Shown: piece after piece, positions 1 through 33,740 of the stretch | Layout: the number at the start of each line of letters is the position of its first letter | How positions within the stretch are numbered: position 1 is the first letter of the stretch | Origin: Serinus canaria | Lineage: Eukaryota; Chordata; Aves; Passeriformes; Fringillidae | Assembly (NCBI RefSeq): GCF_022539315.1 | Contig: NC_066332.1 | Location: 2,189,001-2,253,000 of the forward strand | Length of the DNA: 64,000 nt | Reading direction: 5' to 3' | The notes under the pieces: model-generated | Told to the model about the DNA's origin: nothing | The model's database searches: none | Seen by the model: only the letters and a program-made list of their open reading frames with translations | Translations under genes and position numbers: made by a program

Positions 1-3000
1 TTTTATTACAAAGGGTGATTTTGTTTTCAAAATCATAATAGCATCCAGTTATACTGTAGATTCCATCTCTCTTTGCTTTTAGGCAGCTAAAGAGCATCCA
101 GTACTGGAAAAATGTCCTCAGCTGATTGTTCTGTGCTCTGCACTCCTCAGGCTGTGGATGAGCTGCACCTTCTCTGTGGGTGCAGCCTCTGGCAGCACCC
201 ACCTGTGCCCCAGCCCCTTGTGCTGTTCTGCAAGGCAAGATGACAAAGTCTTGTGCTTCTGGTACTGCAAAACACTGCAAAATTCTGCAAAGCACTGCCA
301 GATCCTGGTACCACCACACAAATTTCCCTGGTGACACCAAGCGCGCGTCTCGTTGCGTTTTCTCGTTTGAAGCCCTGCTTTGGGTGGCTGTCACATCCTG
401 CCTCCAGTTTTTCACCCATCCTGTGTCCTTGCACTAACCTCCATGCCCTGGGGAAGCCAGGAGCTCAGCAGGGGCTGGAGGAGCCCTTGGCAGTGCTGGG
501 GGGGTTTTGGGGGGCTCTGTTCTGCTTTGGGGCTCGCGGGGCTGTGGAGGCACCAGGGCCCCTGGTTTGGTGGCCAGGTGTGCTGGCAGCAGGAATCTGC
601 AGTTGGATGGCATCTGACAGGCACTGGGAGCATTCAAGGCAAAGGCAGAGTTTAATAAATACACTTAATCATTTATGTTTTGACCTTAGCCCAGACTCGT
701 AGTCAGACACAGAGAGCAGAGAGCTGGAAGCACACTTTGTCAAGGCTGCTCTGGCAAAGCAGGGCAGCCCCGCTCTGAGGAAAGGCAGATCCTTCAGAAA
801 GGAGAGTAAAAGGTCAGGACTAATCCAAAAGGACAAGCAGTGTATGTCTGTGTGTATATTGGGTTTCACATATGAAATCCAGTCATGATAAATCTGATGG
901 CTTTAGAAACATCTACTTTGATTAATGAAAACATAGTTCCCATAGACTATGGGTTTCATACTTCAAAGTTCCCCTGGATTTAGAACCTTAGGTTTTGCTT
1001 ATTCATATAACATGCAGGAAACTATTTTTAAATGAATAAGGGAGTATAAAAAAAAAATTTTAAAAGGCAAATGTTTCAACATCAGTGGTACAGATAGGCT
1101 GGATAATAAGGAGCAAAATTAACAAACAACAGACATTTTATTATGCATTTTACAATAATGTTTACATTCTTTTCTCTATATTTGTTTTTCCTTGAAAAGA
1201 TTTATGTATTTATAAAAATATCTCGCTGCTCCAGCTCTGAAAATTGCAGCCTTGCTCACATTTGAAAGCCTTCAAGGACGGCTGTGATGGCTGGCTGTGC
1301 TCCTGAGCATCCCAAACCTCCCGAGCCCTGGTTAACCCCTTGTGCAGGAGCACAGGGGTGTTGGGAGTTTGTTGGGATGTGGGGAGGAGGAGGAGGGTGG
1401 GGTGGGGTGGTCCCTAAGGACCTGCACCACAATCCTGGACATAGCCAGCACTGCCTGGGCCACTGTGCTGAGTTTGTGGCCCTGTGGGCAGTGGTTGGGC
1501 AGCCTCCTCCCTGAGCATCCATCCCTGGAGCTGCTGGGCACGGGGCTCCCGAGGCTGCTGGGCTCCTCCCAGCAGCTGCAGGTCTGCTCCAAACTCATCC
1601 AGAAATCCTGACACAGGGATAAACAGCAGTTTTGTTTACAAGTCTGTGGTGCTGAGGAGGGACGAGCAGCTTCTCAGCCTGGCTTAGCCAAGAGTTCAGA
1701 GGCACTTGGAAGTGTTGGCTGCCTGTGGGAGCGGGTACCCCAGCTGAAGGCTCCATTAATTAAATGCACTCACAGGATACAGAGCTGGTGAGTAATGTCC
1801 TGTTTATAGCAGAACTGTGAGCAGTTCTGGAAAAAAAGAAACCCTGTGGGAGGGAGGATGACAGGGAGCAGAGTGACTCCAAAGGCTGTGGCTCCTGCCA
1901 TGCTTTCCAAAGGCAATAATTAACACTCACACCTCGGTGTTCTGTCCCTTGGTGTGCTGTGGGAGAGAGGGGTGGCAGCGTGTGAGCCATGCACAGGAGG
2001 AGCAGCAGCACATGCCATCAGCACAGAGATGCCATCACCACCAGATCCAGGGCAGGTCAGGGGGATGTTGCTTCTCCACACTCAAATCAAGAATTTGCCC
2101 GGATTCCCCTTCAAGTGCTCAGAGCGGCCGGTCTGTGGCATTCCCGCTGGAATCACAAAGTTATGGCACAGAGGGGAGTTGGCAGAGCCGTAGGAAAGTT
2201 CAACCTTCCGTGTTCAAAGGAGCTGTGTGCAGTTGGACTCGCTGCTTTGGGCCAGGAGTTTCCATGGGCTGGCTCCTGGCACGCCCGGGGGTTCCCGCTC
2301 CCGTCGCTGTGGTCACCAAGAGCCCCTCCAGAGTCCTCTGCTCCCTCTGAAAAGGCCAGGGCAAGCAGGAGAGGGGATGGACAACCCTTCTGTCCCTCTT
2401 GGTTGCTCCTCAGGGTCATCAGGCAGGGTCAATGCATGATCAGGATGCATCTTTTATCAATTAAAACTGGCAGTCCTTTCCCCTCCTGGTCGCTCTGGTG
2501 GTTTTGCTCACACCTATGTTGCAATATGCAAGGTGAGGCTCCAAACTGTCAAGCTCTTTAATAGAACCATTACCAGATTTTTGGAGAACGTTCTCTTTTT
2601 GATTTACTGTTCCTTAGAAGACAGGAAATGGAGCTACTTGATTTCATATTTTAAACAAAGCCGTCCAGAGGTTTAATGAAAAAAATTTCCCCTGGCTTTT
2701 GAATTAAAGAGCTATGGTGAAAGATTTAGCTTAGCTATTTTGACTTAGAAAAATAACACACTAGAAGCATTAAAACATTTTGTAAAAATACTTTTTACTA
2801 CTAGAGAGAAGAAGTTTCTCTGGTTTTCTTGCTTTTGGTTGGTGGGGCTGTGAAATGAAAGGACATTTCCAAGGTTTAGGGTGGGTTTTCTTTTCCTTTC
2901 TTCAGTAAAATTTATTTTGCTTTTATATTAAAAGCCTTGAAACAATTGCAATGCGAGAGACAAATCCTGTGTGTCTAAGCAAGGTAATTTGGTGTGAGTA

Positions 3001-4025
3001 ATGACAGAAGCCTTTGCCATTAATAAAATGCAAGAAATGTGGAGCAGAAAGATGGGAACCTGATTCTGCTCCATCAGCAGGGGCAAGAGAAAAGGGTGGT
3101 GCTCCTTGAGAGGCAAATGTCTGTGGAAAGAAAGAAGTGGGAGATTGATTTCAGGCAGAAAATTAAAGTTTTATTAGGGAAATACTGTATATGAAGCAGA
3201 ATTAGCTGAGAGCATTTGGGCTGGAATTGCAGAACAAAGCACTGTTGACCTCTGTGGTCAAGACAAGGGTCCTGCTTGTTCTGTTTGGGTGGGTTTGGGG
3301 TTCTGGGATGGTGCCTGGATATCATACACAGGAGGCTGATGATCTTCATTCCCACCCAGTTTCACCCTCAGTAAAAAAAGGAGAAGTGAGTGTTTGGCAG
3401 GCTTGAAAGCACCGTGCAATAGGATGAAATATTGACACAGTTTTAAGTCAGTAAGATTTCTTTTCAGTGATTTAATGAGATTTCACAAGTAATTGCTGGA
3501 GTCACATCATGCCTGCTTTGCTCACCCTGAGTTGTTCCTAAATGAATTCCCCCTTTGAGGTGGAACCTGCTCCCCCCCAAAGCTGTGTCCAGGCTGGGGC
3601 ACAGAGGGAACTCTGGGTTTCCACCTCAGGGGCTGCCATTGGTGGCTGTCAGGAGGGTTCAGCAGGCTGTCAGCCTGCCTCCCCTCAGCCCTCAGTAACC
3701 CCTGGGATCTCCAGGAGCTTTCTCAGCCCCGTGGGTTCCGTGGTTCCCTTCTGGCTTTGGCCATTCTGAGAGCAGGACTCTCCAGCCAGGTTTGTTTGTA
3801 AACTCCTCGCTGGCCACTGATGGGGAATTTGATACTTTATCAAGCGAGATACTGGGATTGAAAAGGGGAGAGAGAGGCAGCCAGAAGGAGAGATTACCAT
3901 ACAATAAATAGCAGAGATAGGCTGAGCTGCTATCAGTGGAAGTTTAATGCCATTAGCCTGTGTGATGCATGCAGGGAATGATGTGGGCAGGGCAAAGCAC
4001 CCAAAGGCTCCTGGCAGCAACCTGG

Positions 4026-4135
4026 CATTGCCATGGCACACTCCAGAGTCCATTGCCATGGCACACTCTCCAGAGTCCATTGCCTTGGCACACTCTCCAG
4101 AGTCCATTGCCTTGGCACACTCTCCAGAGTCATTC
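4026..4135. repeat. 27-bp tandem repeat, about 4 copies
   Basis: A 27-bp unit built around TGGCACACTCTCCAGAGTCC is repeated about four times, with a C/T difference separating early copies (CCATGG) from later ones (CCTTGG). Because 27 is a multiple of 3, the minus strand reads as a nine-residue peptide repeat, which is a by-product and not a gene. Confidence 0.85.
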
Positions 4136-5478
4136 TGCAAGGTGTAAAAATACCCAGAACTTAATTCTGACATGAAAAAATTATTTATTCATTTTATTCT
4201 GTGCTGTCTGCTGATGCACTGACAAGAGGAACAGGAAGGTGACAATAAATCTTGTATTTCTTGAAACAGTTTTGTTTTACATCAGAGAGGGCCAGAGGAT
4301 TTACAGGAGGAAGGAACCTGCCTGCTCAGGCAAGGTCCCCTTTTCCACCCCCAGATTCTGAATAACCTCAGTCACACTCTGTGTGTCCAGCTTTACCTGG
4401 AACCCATTTTATCAATGTCTGTATTGAAATCTGGGGGGATTTGGGGGTTCCACTGCAGCACAGAGCAGATGCTGGAGCAAGGACCTCCTCTGCCTGATGC
4501 AGGCAGAGTGATCACCCACAGGCTGCAGTGGTGGCTGCTGAATCCCAGCTGGATGTCTGGCTATCAATGGTCTTGCCAGATGTGCACTGCTACCACGGAG
4601 AAGGAGTGAAAAGGGAGGAAAGATAAAACTAGAGCTTCCCCAGCCCTACACTTCTTTAACAAGCAAACTTTCAGTGCAGTTAATCCCTGGAACCTGCATT
4701 TGCATTAACACTTGCAGCCTCACACGTTGCTGCTAAGAAGTTTTGGCAGCTCCTGGCCTTGATTGCAGAGGTAACACTGCACTTGTCTCCTTTGCTCTCA
4801 CTCAAGGATCTCAGGAGCCAGAGCCCAGCACTCCATGAAGTTTCTCCCTGTACACACAAGCAGGCATCTTGGCAGAGCTTCAAAAGCCATTTGCCTTATT
4901 ATTCATATGTCTGCTTATAGGAGCAGAAATGCTCCCATTTCTCACTTTTGGAATAAGGGCTGACACCAGGAAAGAGGAGATTTCTCATCTCTGGCACAGC
5001 CCTGCAAACCTGTGGGAGATCAGCATGTCCCTGCTGCTTCCCTGAGGTTTGGGAAGCGGGTTTAAAAGTCCTGATCACTCTCAGGGTACATGAACAGCTC
5101 TGTCAAAAACAACTGAAATCTGTGGGGTCTTGGACAGGGGGTCTCAGAGGTGCATGAAACTGTAGAAGGATGACTTGGGGAAAAAAACTTTAAAAAAGCC
5201 CCAAATTCTGCTTTTCCCCCTGCCTTTAGGAGAGGTGATATCATGAAAATGCTGCAGAGATTTAAACATCTTTGAAATTACCTCGCCTCCTCCCTGCATT
5301 TTCTCAAACAAGCTTCAAGAATCCTCACTTTAAAACAAATTACTAGACTGGAGCAACCTTATAAATCCAGAGAGCCATTAAAAGTGGAAATATTTGGTAA
5401 TTTCTCATCTGGGTTGAAACTGGGACTCATCCAGAGTTCAAGTGTGTGCATCACAGAGAGCCACGGTCCCGTTGTGTC

Positions 5479-6181
5479 GAGCTCCCTCTCAGTGCTGATG
5501 GCTTTGGTTTTCCAGTGCCAGGAATCCACTCCCTCATTTTCTAGAGCTCCCTCTCAGTGCTGATGGTTTTCCATGCCAGGAATCCACTCTCCCATTTTCT
5601 AGAGCTCCCTCTCAGTGCTGATGCTTTTCCAGTGCCAGGAATCCTCTCTCCCATTTTCTAGAGCTCCCTCTCAGTGCTGATGCTTTTCCAGTGCCAGGAA
5701 TCCACTCTCCCATTTTCTAGAGCTCCCTCTCAGCGTTGATGCTTTTCCAGGGCCAGGAATCCACTCCCTCATTTTCTAGAGCTCCCTCTCAGTGCTGATG
5801 CTTTTCCAGTGCCAGGAATCCACTCTCCCATTTTCTAGAGCTCCCTCTCAGCGTTGATGCTTTTCCAGTGCCAGGAATCCACTCCCCCATTTCACAGAGT
5901 TCCATTTCAGTGCTGATGCTTTTCCAGTGCCAGGAATCCACTCCCTCATTTTCTAGAGCTCCCTCTCAGTGCTGATGCTTTTCCAGTGCCAGGAATCCAC
6001 TCCCTCATTTTCTAGAGCTCCCTCTCAGCGTTGATGCTTTTCCAGTGCCAGGAATCCACTCCCTCATTTCACAGAGATCCATTTCAGTGTTGATGCTTTT
6101 CCAGTGCCAGGAATCCACTCTCCCATTTTCTAGAGCTCCCTCTCAGTGCTGATGATTTTCCAGTGCCAGGAATCCACTCCG
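5479..6181. repeat. 59-bp minisatellite, 12 copies
   Basis: Units start with GAGCTCCCTCTCAG at 5479, 5544, 5602, 5661, 5720, 5779, 5838, 5897, 5956, 6015, 6074 and 6133. Spacing is 59 bp for all later copies; the first unit is 65 bp and the second 58 bp. Two copies (5897 and 6074) carry a diverged start (CACAGAG) and recur at an interval of three units, which suggests that a multi-unit block was duplicated. It is intronic and non-coding. Confidence 0.95.
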
Positions 6182-6289
6182 CAGCCAGGCCAGGAGATAA
6201 ATCAACGCCGATGAAATTCAGGAGCCAGGAGTCACCAGTGCAGCCCATATAAATCCCTGCATGCCAGCCCAGGCTCTGCAGCCCGTGCC

Positions 6290-6900
6290 ATTAGAGCTCA
6301 GAGTTATCAGCCCCTCTTTGCTGATGGATGGGTTCTCTGGCTGGCCGAGTGTTTACCGTGGTTATCAGCCCGTGCTCGGGGCGCTATCAGAGGAAGGGCC
6401 GCCTGCCGCGGGGCTCGGTCTCTCACCCTTTCTATTACCACCTGTCAGTGGCAGGGGGTGTGCTGTGAGCCTCTACAGTCACAGACTACAAGTGTAGATA
6501 GTTTCTGACGGCTGATCAAAGGGGAAAAGCAAAGGGCTGATAACAAGGACGTGTTTCATGTACTTTTAACTCCGAGAAACATTGGCATTTGCATTTTTTC
6601 CCCTCGGTAAGCTGGCAGAAACCAGGCGCAACAAACGCTGCATATTCAGTTACCTAATAGTGGAGTAAATGGTATGTGCTTGAAGGAACAAAGCATAACT
6701 GTAATCTTGTTCCAAGTGGGAATGATTTAAGTAAGCCTTCGCAGAAGACTTGCTGTATAATAAAGGAGAATAATTTTAATTTGTACTTTGAAGTGATCCT
6801 GGGTTCAGAATCTAATCTTTGCATTCGGCAGAACATCATACCCTGCTGTGAATGAGGTAATAACTGCGAGTCAAGGAATTATTTGAAGGATCTTTTGTAG
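6290..6900. promoter_or_regulatory. candidate intronic enhancer with GATA/TCF motif cluster
   Basis: Five WGATAR-type or near-match sites lie within 240 bp: TTATCAG at 6304, GTTATCAG at 6361, CTATCAG at 6384, AGATAG at 6496 and TGATAA at 6538. A TCF/LEF-like TGATCAAAGG lies at 6513-6522. An AT-rich unique stretch without repeats follows to about 6900. Cluster density and position in a BCAS3 intron suggest a cis-regulatory module. Function and conservation are untested. Confidence 0.4.
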
Positions 6901-7772
6901 GTACGTGCACTCCCTCACAAGAGCCAGTCTTCAGTAGGGGCTGCTGGGGAAAAAACCTCTGCTAGAGCACGTTTGAGCTAAAACTTTCCAGAGAAAACCC
7001 ACAGATATCCCAGACTGAGGGAAGGGATCCATTTGTTCCTTCGTCAGACACAAGGCAGCTCTGCCTCTTCTCTGTTTCAGAGCAAAAAAGGGAATTCAGG
7101 TAAAATTTCTGCCCATTAGCAAAGACAAAATGACTCTTGCATTGTCCAAGATGAGGAGGGGGAAGAAGCATCTCAGCAGCATCCCAGTGGAAGATTAATC
7201 AACTTCAAAAATAATTCCTAGTTGTCTGACATAAAAATACACGCATGCCATTCACATTTGTGTTATTGTGCTGCTTTCCTGACTCTCACCTGTCTGTATT
7301 TTAATTTCACCTTTTTGATTACAGCTGCTTGGTCGAAGTTGGTTCATACTTAGGGTTCTACTGTGCTGTGCTGTAACACCAACCTGTAACCCATGTGCTA
7401 AAATCAGCTTTTCAGGCACCCAAAACGCAGCACACACGGGAGGAGGTTGGTGCCAGGGTGTCTGTTACAGATGGATAATGAGATGATTGGCTCTCACAAT
7501 TAAAATATAACTGTTGTGTGAATATTAAGAAAAGCTTTAGTGATGTACAGTTATGTTGTTGTAGTTTAGATGTCCTCTGATCTCCCCATGGTTCCCTTTC
7601 CCCCTGTATTGTTGCCATCAGACAGCCTGGGCTGTCTAGGCCAGGTAAGAAGAAGCTGCACAGGTGTCCCTTACCTGGGGCAGTGGGGAATGGAAAAGCT
7701 TGGGGGTGCTCAGGGGGTGGGCATGGCAACCCCTGCCCTCCAGTCCAGTTACAGAGCAGTCTGCACTGATAA

Positions 7773-28400
<20,628 letters not shown>

Positions 28401-31400
28401 AGGGGAAGGAGCCGCCTCTCCCCCCCCCCCACCCCCGTCAATCCCGCTGTGTCTGTCACCTGCCGGCTCCTGGGATGGTTCTCGTGACCCTGATGAATAT
28501 TGACGACTCTTAAACCTTCCTGAAGCATCCTCATGAAATCTTGACTCTGTGTTCCTGTGCAATACGAAGAGGCTCCATCTTCAGTCCTGATAGCTCTGCA
28601 GCTTCTTTCCTCGCTGTCTTCAGGAAGAGGTTGGGTGAGGAGAAATTCTCCTAAGCCATCTTGGGTCAAGCACAAGGTTTCACAACTGTTCTCTGCTTTT
28701 TTCGTGCTGAGAGCTGAATCTCTGTCAGTCAGAGGAGCTCTCACCATTTGTGAAAGTGCCGAGCATTATTGGATGAACTGGAGAGACTGGAAACTGGAGG
28801 ACTTTCTGTGGACAGGGTTGATGATGTTATTCCTTCCTCATCGTGTCTCCTTGCTGCCCTTCTTCCCCTCTGATTCTCATCGATGCCAGGAGTATTACCA
28901 ATGGAAATGTTCCTTTTTGTTCTTTGGAAGAATTCTCTCTTGCTCCGATTTTCTTCTAGTCATGTATTTTAGAAATGTACTTAATTGACTAATTGCAGTC
29001 ACGGATTTCTCATATTTGGTTATAAAAGTTGTTCATTGGAACTCGGATTATCTGTCCAGAAATGCATGTGTCATTGAATAAATCTAAGTTAAACAAGAAA
29101 CTGCTTAAATGGCAATGTTCATGGAGTGTTACTGGGCTGACTGTGGGCTTTGTGCATCTCCCTGGACCAGACTCTGTGTGTATTTACTGACTTGAGGGCT
29201 TTAATTAAAGCCATCAGTGGCTGTTATGCAGCCAGTCTAGCATGGCTTTGCCTCCCCATTTCCTTGTCCTCGTGTGCACAGACAGGATTTTTAAAAACAA
29301 GGTATTTAGGTGGTGGGCCTCGCACCTACCTGGCTCCTCTGCAAACCAGCACCCAGCTCCCTGCTCTGCTTGGGGCCCTGTTTCTTCACCCCACTGATTT
29401 CAGTGGACAAGGACCAGGTGCAGGAAGCAGAGGCCTCCATTTCCATCCATTCTGCTGTAGGATCATGGACCAGAGGCTGTGCAGAGCAGCCTGAACCTCT
29501 GCACCCTCCTGAACGTGCACAGTCAGAGCTAGCACTGCATAACCCTGCTGATAAAACAGTTCTGGGCTCACACATCATAACCACACAAATTCCTACATCT
29601 CAGCCAACTTGTGTCTAGGAGCAGAGTGAGATGGGGCTGTCAGCTTATGAAATTTCCTTCCCACTACTTGTTTTTAATAGAAGCCGTTTGAGTCATGGCA
29701 GGGAGAGGAAACTATCGAAACCCACAAATCTTACAGCTCCAGCCAGCCACACCAAGGGATGCAGAACCAACCACCCTCTTCCTATTCCATCCCCAAACAC
29801 CCAGTTCAGTCTTGGGCTTGGTTTGGGCTGGTTTTGTTTTTGTTTTTTTGCTTTTGACTGTAACACAGCCACTCAGAAGGTTTTGTTTTCTTCAGGCTTG
29901 GAAACCGCTAATAAAAAGCGAGAGTTTACAGCAATAATTTCAGTTTCTTGCTTGGTTTTCAGTCAGTCTCTTCTCAAGCAAAAAAATAACTTCCTTGGGA
30001 TGAAATCAGAGGAGAGTTTTGCCTCTAAGTAAGTACTTGCAGCTCCGGCCTGCTGGCTATATCTGCTGTAATGTTATGTTCCTTTTTGTCTGTAAAATAA
30101 AGGCTTGAAGTACAGGGTTGAGGGCAGGGCTGGCACCGCGGACAAATGGGACCGCAGGGTCAAGTCAGTCCACACCAGTCAGGGTTTTTAACACAGTTCA
30201 AGCCAAGGTCAGCTCCAAAAGTTCAAACAAAATCCAGATTAACACATACAGAAGGGATTGTGTTGTCACCGTGATGCTTGTTTCCTTTCAGGCTTTCCAA
30301 GGAGCGGGGAAAGGGACAAAGTTCTCCTGGAGGAAGGAAGGAGGCTCCTCTCCCTCCTGCCTGGGACAGCCTGGCTGCTTCTGGCTGAGCACACAGAGTG
30401 GGATAGCACATAACACAGAGTGGTGTCATTGCAAATGTATTTGTTGTTGGCAGGCATTAAATCACTTTTTATAAGTGCTGCAAGATGGCCATGTGGAAAT
30501 TCCCAGTCTGCAAGAAGCTCCTTTGAATCAGGATGTTTTGTTTAAAGTGGGGGGGAAGAGATTCAAAAAAACCCTACAAACTGGGGCTGTACCAAAATAT
30601 TTTCAGTCTGGTTCATTGAAAAGAATGTCCTAAATTCTCTGCTGTTGATAGCCCTGTAGCCAAACTGTTAAGAAAGACTGGAGCCTAAAAAAAAAAAATA
30701 ACAAGCACTGCCATGAGGTGGCTAATTTAACTTTAATTTGATACTTTCACAGATGACCCAGCAGAATAACCACTGAGTTCCAGCTCCTCTGTGAGCCAGA
30801 GAAAACTGAGTGTGTTGCAGTGATGACTGTATAGGATCTGATTCATTGATAACTCCATGAGGTCTGAATTATCACTAACCCCAAGGTCTGTAGGGTCTGA
30901 TTGAATGATAATTTTATAGGATTTCATTCATGTAGGGTCTGATTCATTAGTAACTCTATTTAATGCAGCACATCCCTGCACTGTGTTCTTCACTCACACC
31001 ACACTCCTGCTCCCACCCATGGCCCTAAAAGCCCCCACTGCAGCTGGGTGCCCTTCCTCCTCCTCCTCATCCTCAGCAGCCAGACCAGAACTCATTTCCA
31101 GGCACCAGGAGAGAACATTTCTGTTCCTTGGTAAGTCCAGAAGCTGCTCTTAAGGGATGTTCACCCCTGGCTCTACCAGAACCAGGTTTTCAGCCTAGGA
31201 ACTTGATCCAAACCCCACTTGAAAGCAGCCAGAGGCTCGTGGGCTTTGCAGGATTTCGGGCGAGCGGCTCCTGCCGCGGTGGAAATTCTCCAGGTGAGTT
31301 TCTGACACGCCAGGTTCTCAAGCACAGCAGCTGGCAGCCCAGCAAGAATGTTGTGCCATGACATAAACCAAAGAGCCCAAGAGACACGGGGACTTGCAGG

Positions 31401-32249
31401 TTTTTAAACTCTTTCCAGTAGTTGTAAGCAGAGGGCTCCTGCTGAGTTCAAAAGGCAAAACGTCTCATTTAAAGTGGGGCAGACTGTAGATCACTCTGGG
31501 CATAAAGTGGGGCTCTTCTATTAAAAGTTGAGTTCAGATTTCATGAATTAACATGAAATATTGCTTTCTTATTCTGCCCTCGTTTCTGTGATACACACAA
31601 GCGTGTAGCAGGCTGAAATCATGGGAGGGGGACCTTGGGCTGCTTGAAAAGGAGTGGGAACTCAGTGGTTTTCCATCGTGACAGCTTGGAGTTCAATGAA
31701 ATCAGATCTCAGGAGCAGTCCAGGGCCTGGGAGTGACCATCAGGTTTCCTGGTGCTTTGCAGAGCACGTGGAGCTCAGGGTTTGCTGGCTTTGCTGGGGA
31801 CACTGAGCCCTGCTGAGCCGAGCCCAGGCAAACCCCATCCTGTCCCTGTCCCTCTGAGGGGACAGACTCTGGTTTGTCCTGCCCTGAGCAGCGTTCCCCA
31901 GGCCCAGAATATTTGCTGGGACAAGGCAAAGGACTGGCCAAGGACAAAATCCTGCCAGGATCTCCATCCTCCTTCCTCAGCAGAGAGCCCAGAGCAGAGT
32001 TTGGCAGACACACTTCGCACCCTGTGAAACCCCTGAGCGCTGCTCCCCGTCCTCCCGGGGGTGAATCCACGGTGCTCTCACCAGGGCTTCCTCAGGAACT
32101 TTTTGAGCATCCAAACCACGTCTGCGCCACGTCTCTACATTTATTTTCTCACTCCTTCGCTCTGGCTTGTTGCTGTGCAGGGTAGGAAAGTTTGCGCCAT
32201 TTCCTGTTGTCTTTCCCTTGTGCTCCTGAGATATTGTAAAAATGTTCGG

Positions 32250-32520
32250 TATCCTCCAGTAGGTTGTAATCACTTCACCCTAATGTTTCACAGCTGCTAA
32301 GTGTAACTTTAAACCCGACCATTTGAGTGCTTACAATTAGCGAGTCAATGGGGCTGAGATCGGGTCTTTGTGATTGCAAAAAGGAGAAAACGAAACTTTT
32401 TTTTTTTCCCCCGGAGTTTTAATTGGATAAAACGGGAACAAAAGTTGCGGAGACGAGGATTTTTTTTTTTTTTTTTAATGCAATAAATGATTAGTGGCTT
32501 GTATGCTAGGAAAAAAATAA
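32250..32520. promoter_or_regulatory. candidate conserved non-coding block
   Basis: Unique sequence with TAAT/ATTA cores (ACAATTAGCGAGTC near 32332, AATGATTAGTGG near 32484), interrupted by homopolymer T runs at 32398-32407 and 32461-32476. It looks like upstream regulatory DNA but rests on composition only. Confidence 0.27.
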
Positions 32521-32669
32521 TTGGATCCACTGCTTGGCCTGTTGCACAGATGGAAAAGGCACCGGGACAAGCATTTGTCTGCGGCAGCGCCTGTCCCGGG
32601 AACGGCAGGAGCCCCTCTCCGAGCTGCTGGGAGCAGAATGGGGAAGGGAAGGGGTGAGAGGTTCAGCTA

Positions 32670-32726
32670 TGCCCCTCACCTGTCCCCTGTCACCTGTCAC
32701 CTGTCCCCTGTCACCTGTCCCTGCCC
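32670..32726. repeat. short CCTGTCMCC tandem array
   Basis: A run of alternating CCTGTCCC and CCTGTCAC 8-9-mers, about five to six copies. Local simple repeat. Confidence 0.8.
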
Positions 32727-33369
32727 CGCCCAGCCCGGCAGAGCATCCCTCGCTCCCGCGGCGGAGAACGGGGGCAGTTCAGTCTCCCGCTGTCCCGGGA
32801 CATTCAGTGAACACCGCTGTGAATTTGGGCTCTGGAGTCCTCCCAGCCCGGCAGAGACCTCCTCTGGCTGATGTCACCGCGTTTGGGACAGGTTTCAGTT
32901 ATCCCAGAGATTCTTTACCGGGTGGGGGCGAAGGGCAGGACACGGAGGGCTGCGAGTCCCCAGCGCCGGGGCTGGAGCAGGGGCACGGCAGGAACATCCC
33001 TGTCCCCCCCCTCGGCTGCACCCGGGTCCTTCAGCTCTGTCCAGGGGCACTGCTGGGCATGCCACATGTCCCCCTGGCCTTGGGGACACTCCTGGCTGTG
33101 CCTGGGCATTGACACTGTCCCATCGATTGCCACCACCCCTCCCTGGGCTCAGATGTCACTTGGAGCTGTGCATCTGTCATTGAGTTCCCAGGCTGAATTT
33201 TTGCCTTTCTCGGGAGTTTCTGCTGCAGGAAATTATGCTAAAGTACTGGCAGCGGGGTCAGGGGCTTGCAGCATTCCCTGTCACCTCCATCTCCTTCCCT
33301 CCATCACATCCCTGGGCATGGGCACATGCTGCTCCCTGGCAGCTCCCCCTCCAAGGAAAGCATTCCTGC

Positions 33370-33740
33370 CACCTGATCAGAAATGCTAATTAATAGCAAA
33401 GCCCTGGTCAAGATCAAGGAGGAGGCTCTGAATTTTCTTGGGAACTTTGTGGTCTGAAAGGTATCTGAAATATTCCCTAGCACTCAGCCTATCAGTGGGT
33501 CAATTATACGGTGAGCAGCCGTACAAAGTTAATTTCTAATTTAATACAATGTTAAAAGGTTGTCAGGTTAAAATCTAATCTATAAACGAGATGTGAAATG
33601 TCTCTTTAATAAAAACAAGTATTGCTAACCAGTCCTGGCTCAAACCACAGGCTGCTGCTTCTTTTATAGGATATAATTATTTCCCAGTGATTATTTACAA
33701 TATTATTACAGGACATTAATAAAAGGTGATGCCACTGCCC
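33370..33740. promoter_or_regulatory. candidate conserved non-coding block
   Basis: AT-rich unique DNA between GC-rich flanks. It starts with AATGCTAATTAATAGC at 33383, continues through CAATTATACGGTGAGCAGCC at 33500 and AATTTCTAATTTAATAC near 33530, and ends at the AT-rich stretch near 33700. It contains no repeat and keeps isolated CpGs. It is one of the stronger-looking enhancer candidates upstream of TBX2, but untested. Confidence 0.35.

Noticed and set aside
5479..6181. CRISPR-like array
   Set aside because: Units are directly adjacent tandem copies without unique spacers, in a vertebrate intron; it is a minisatellite.
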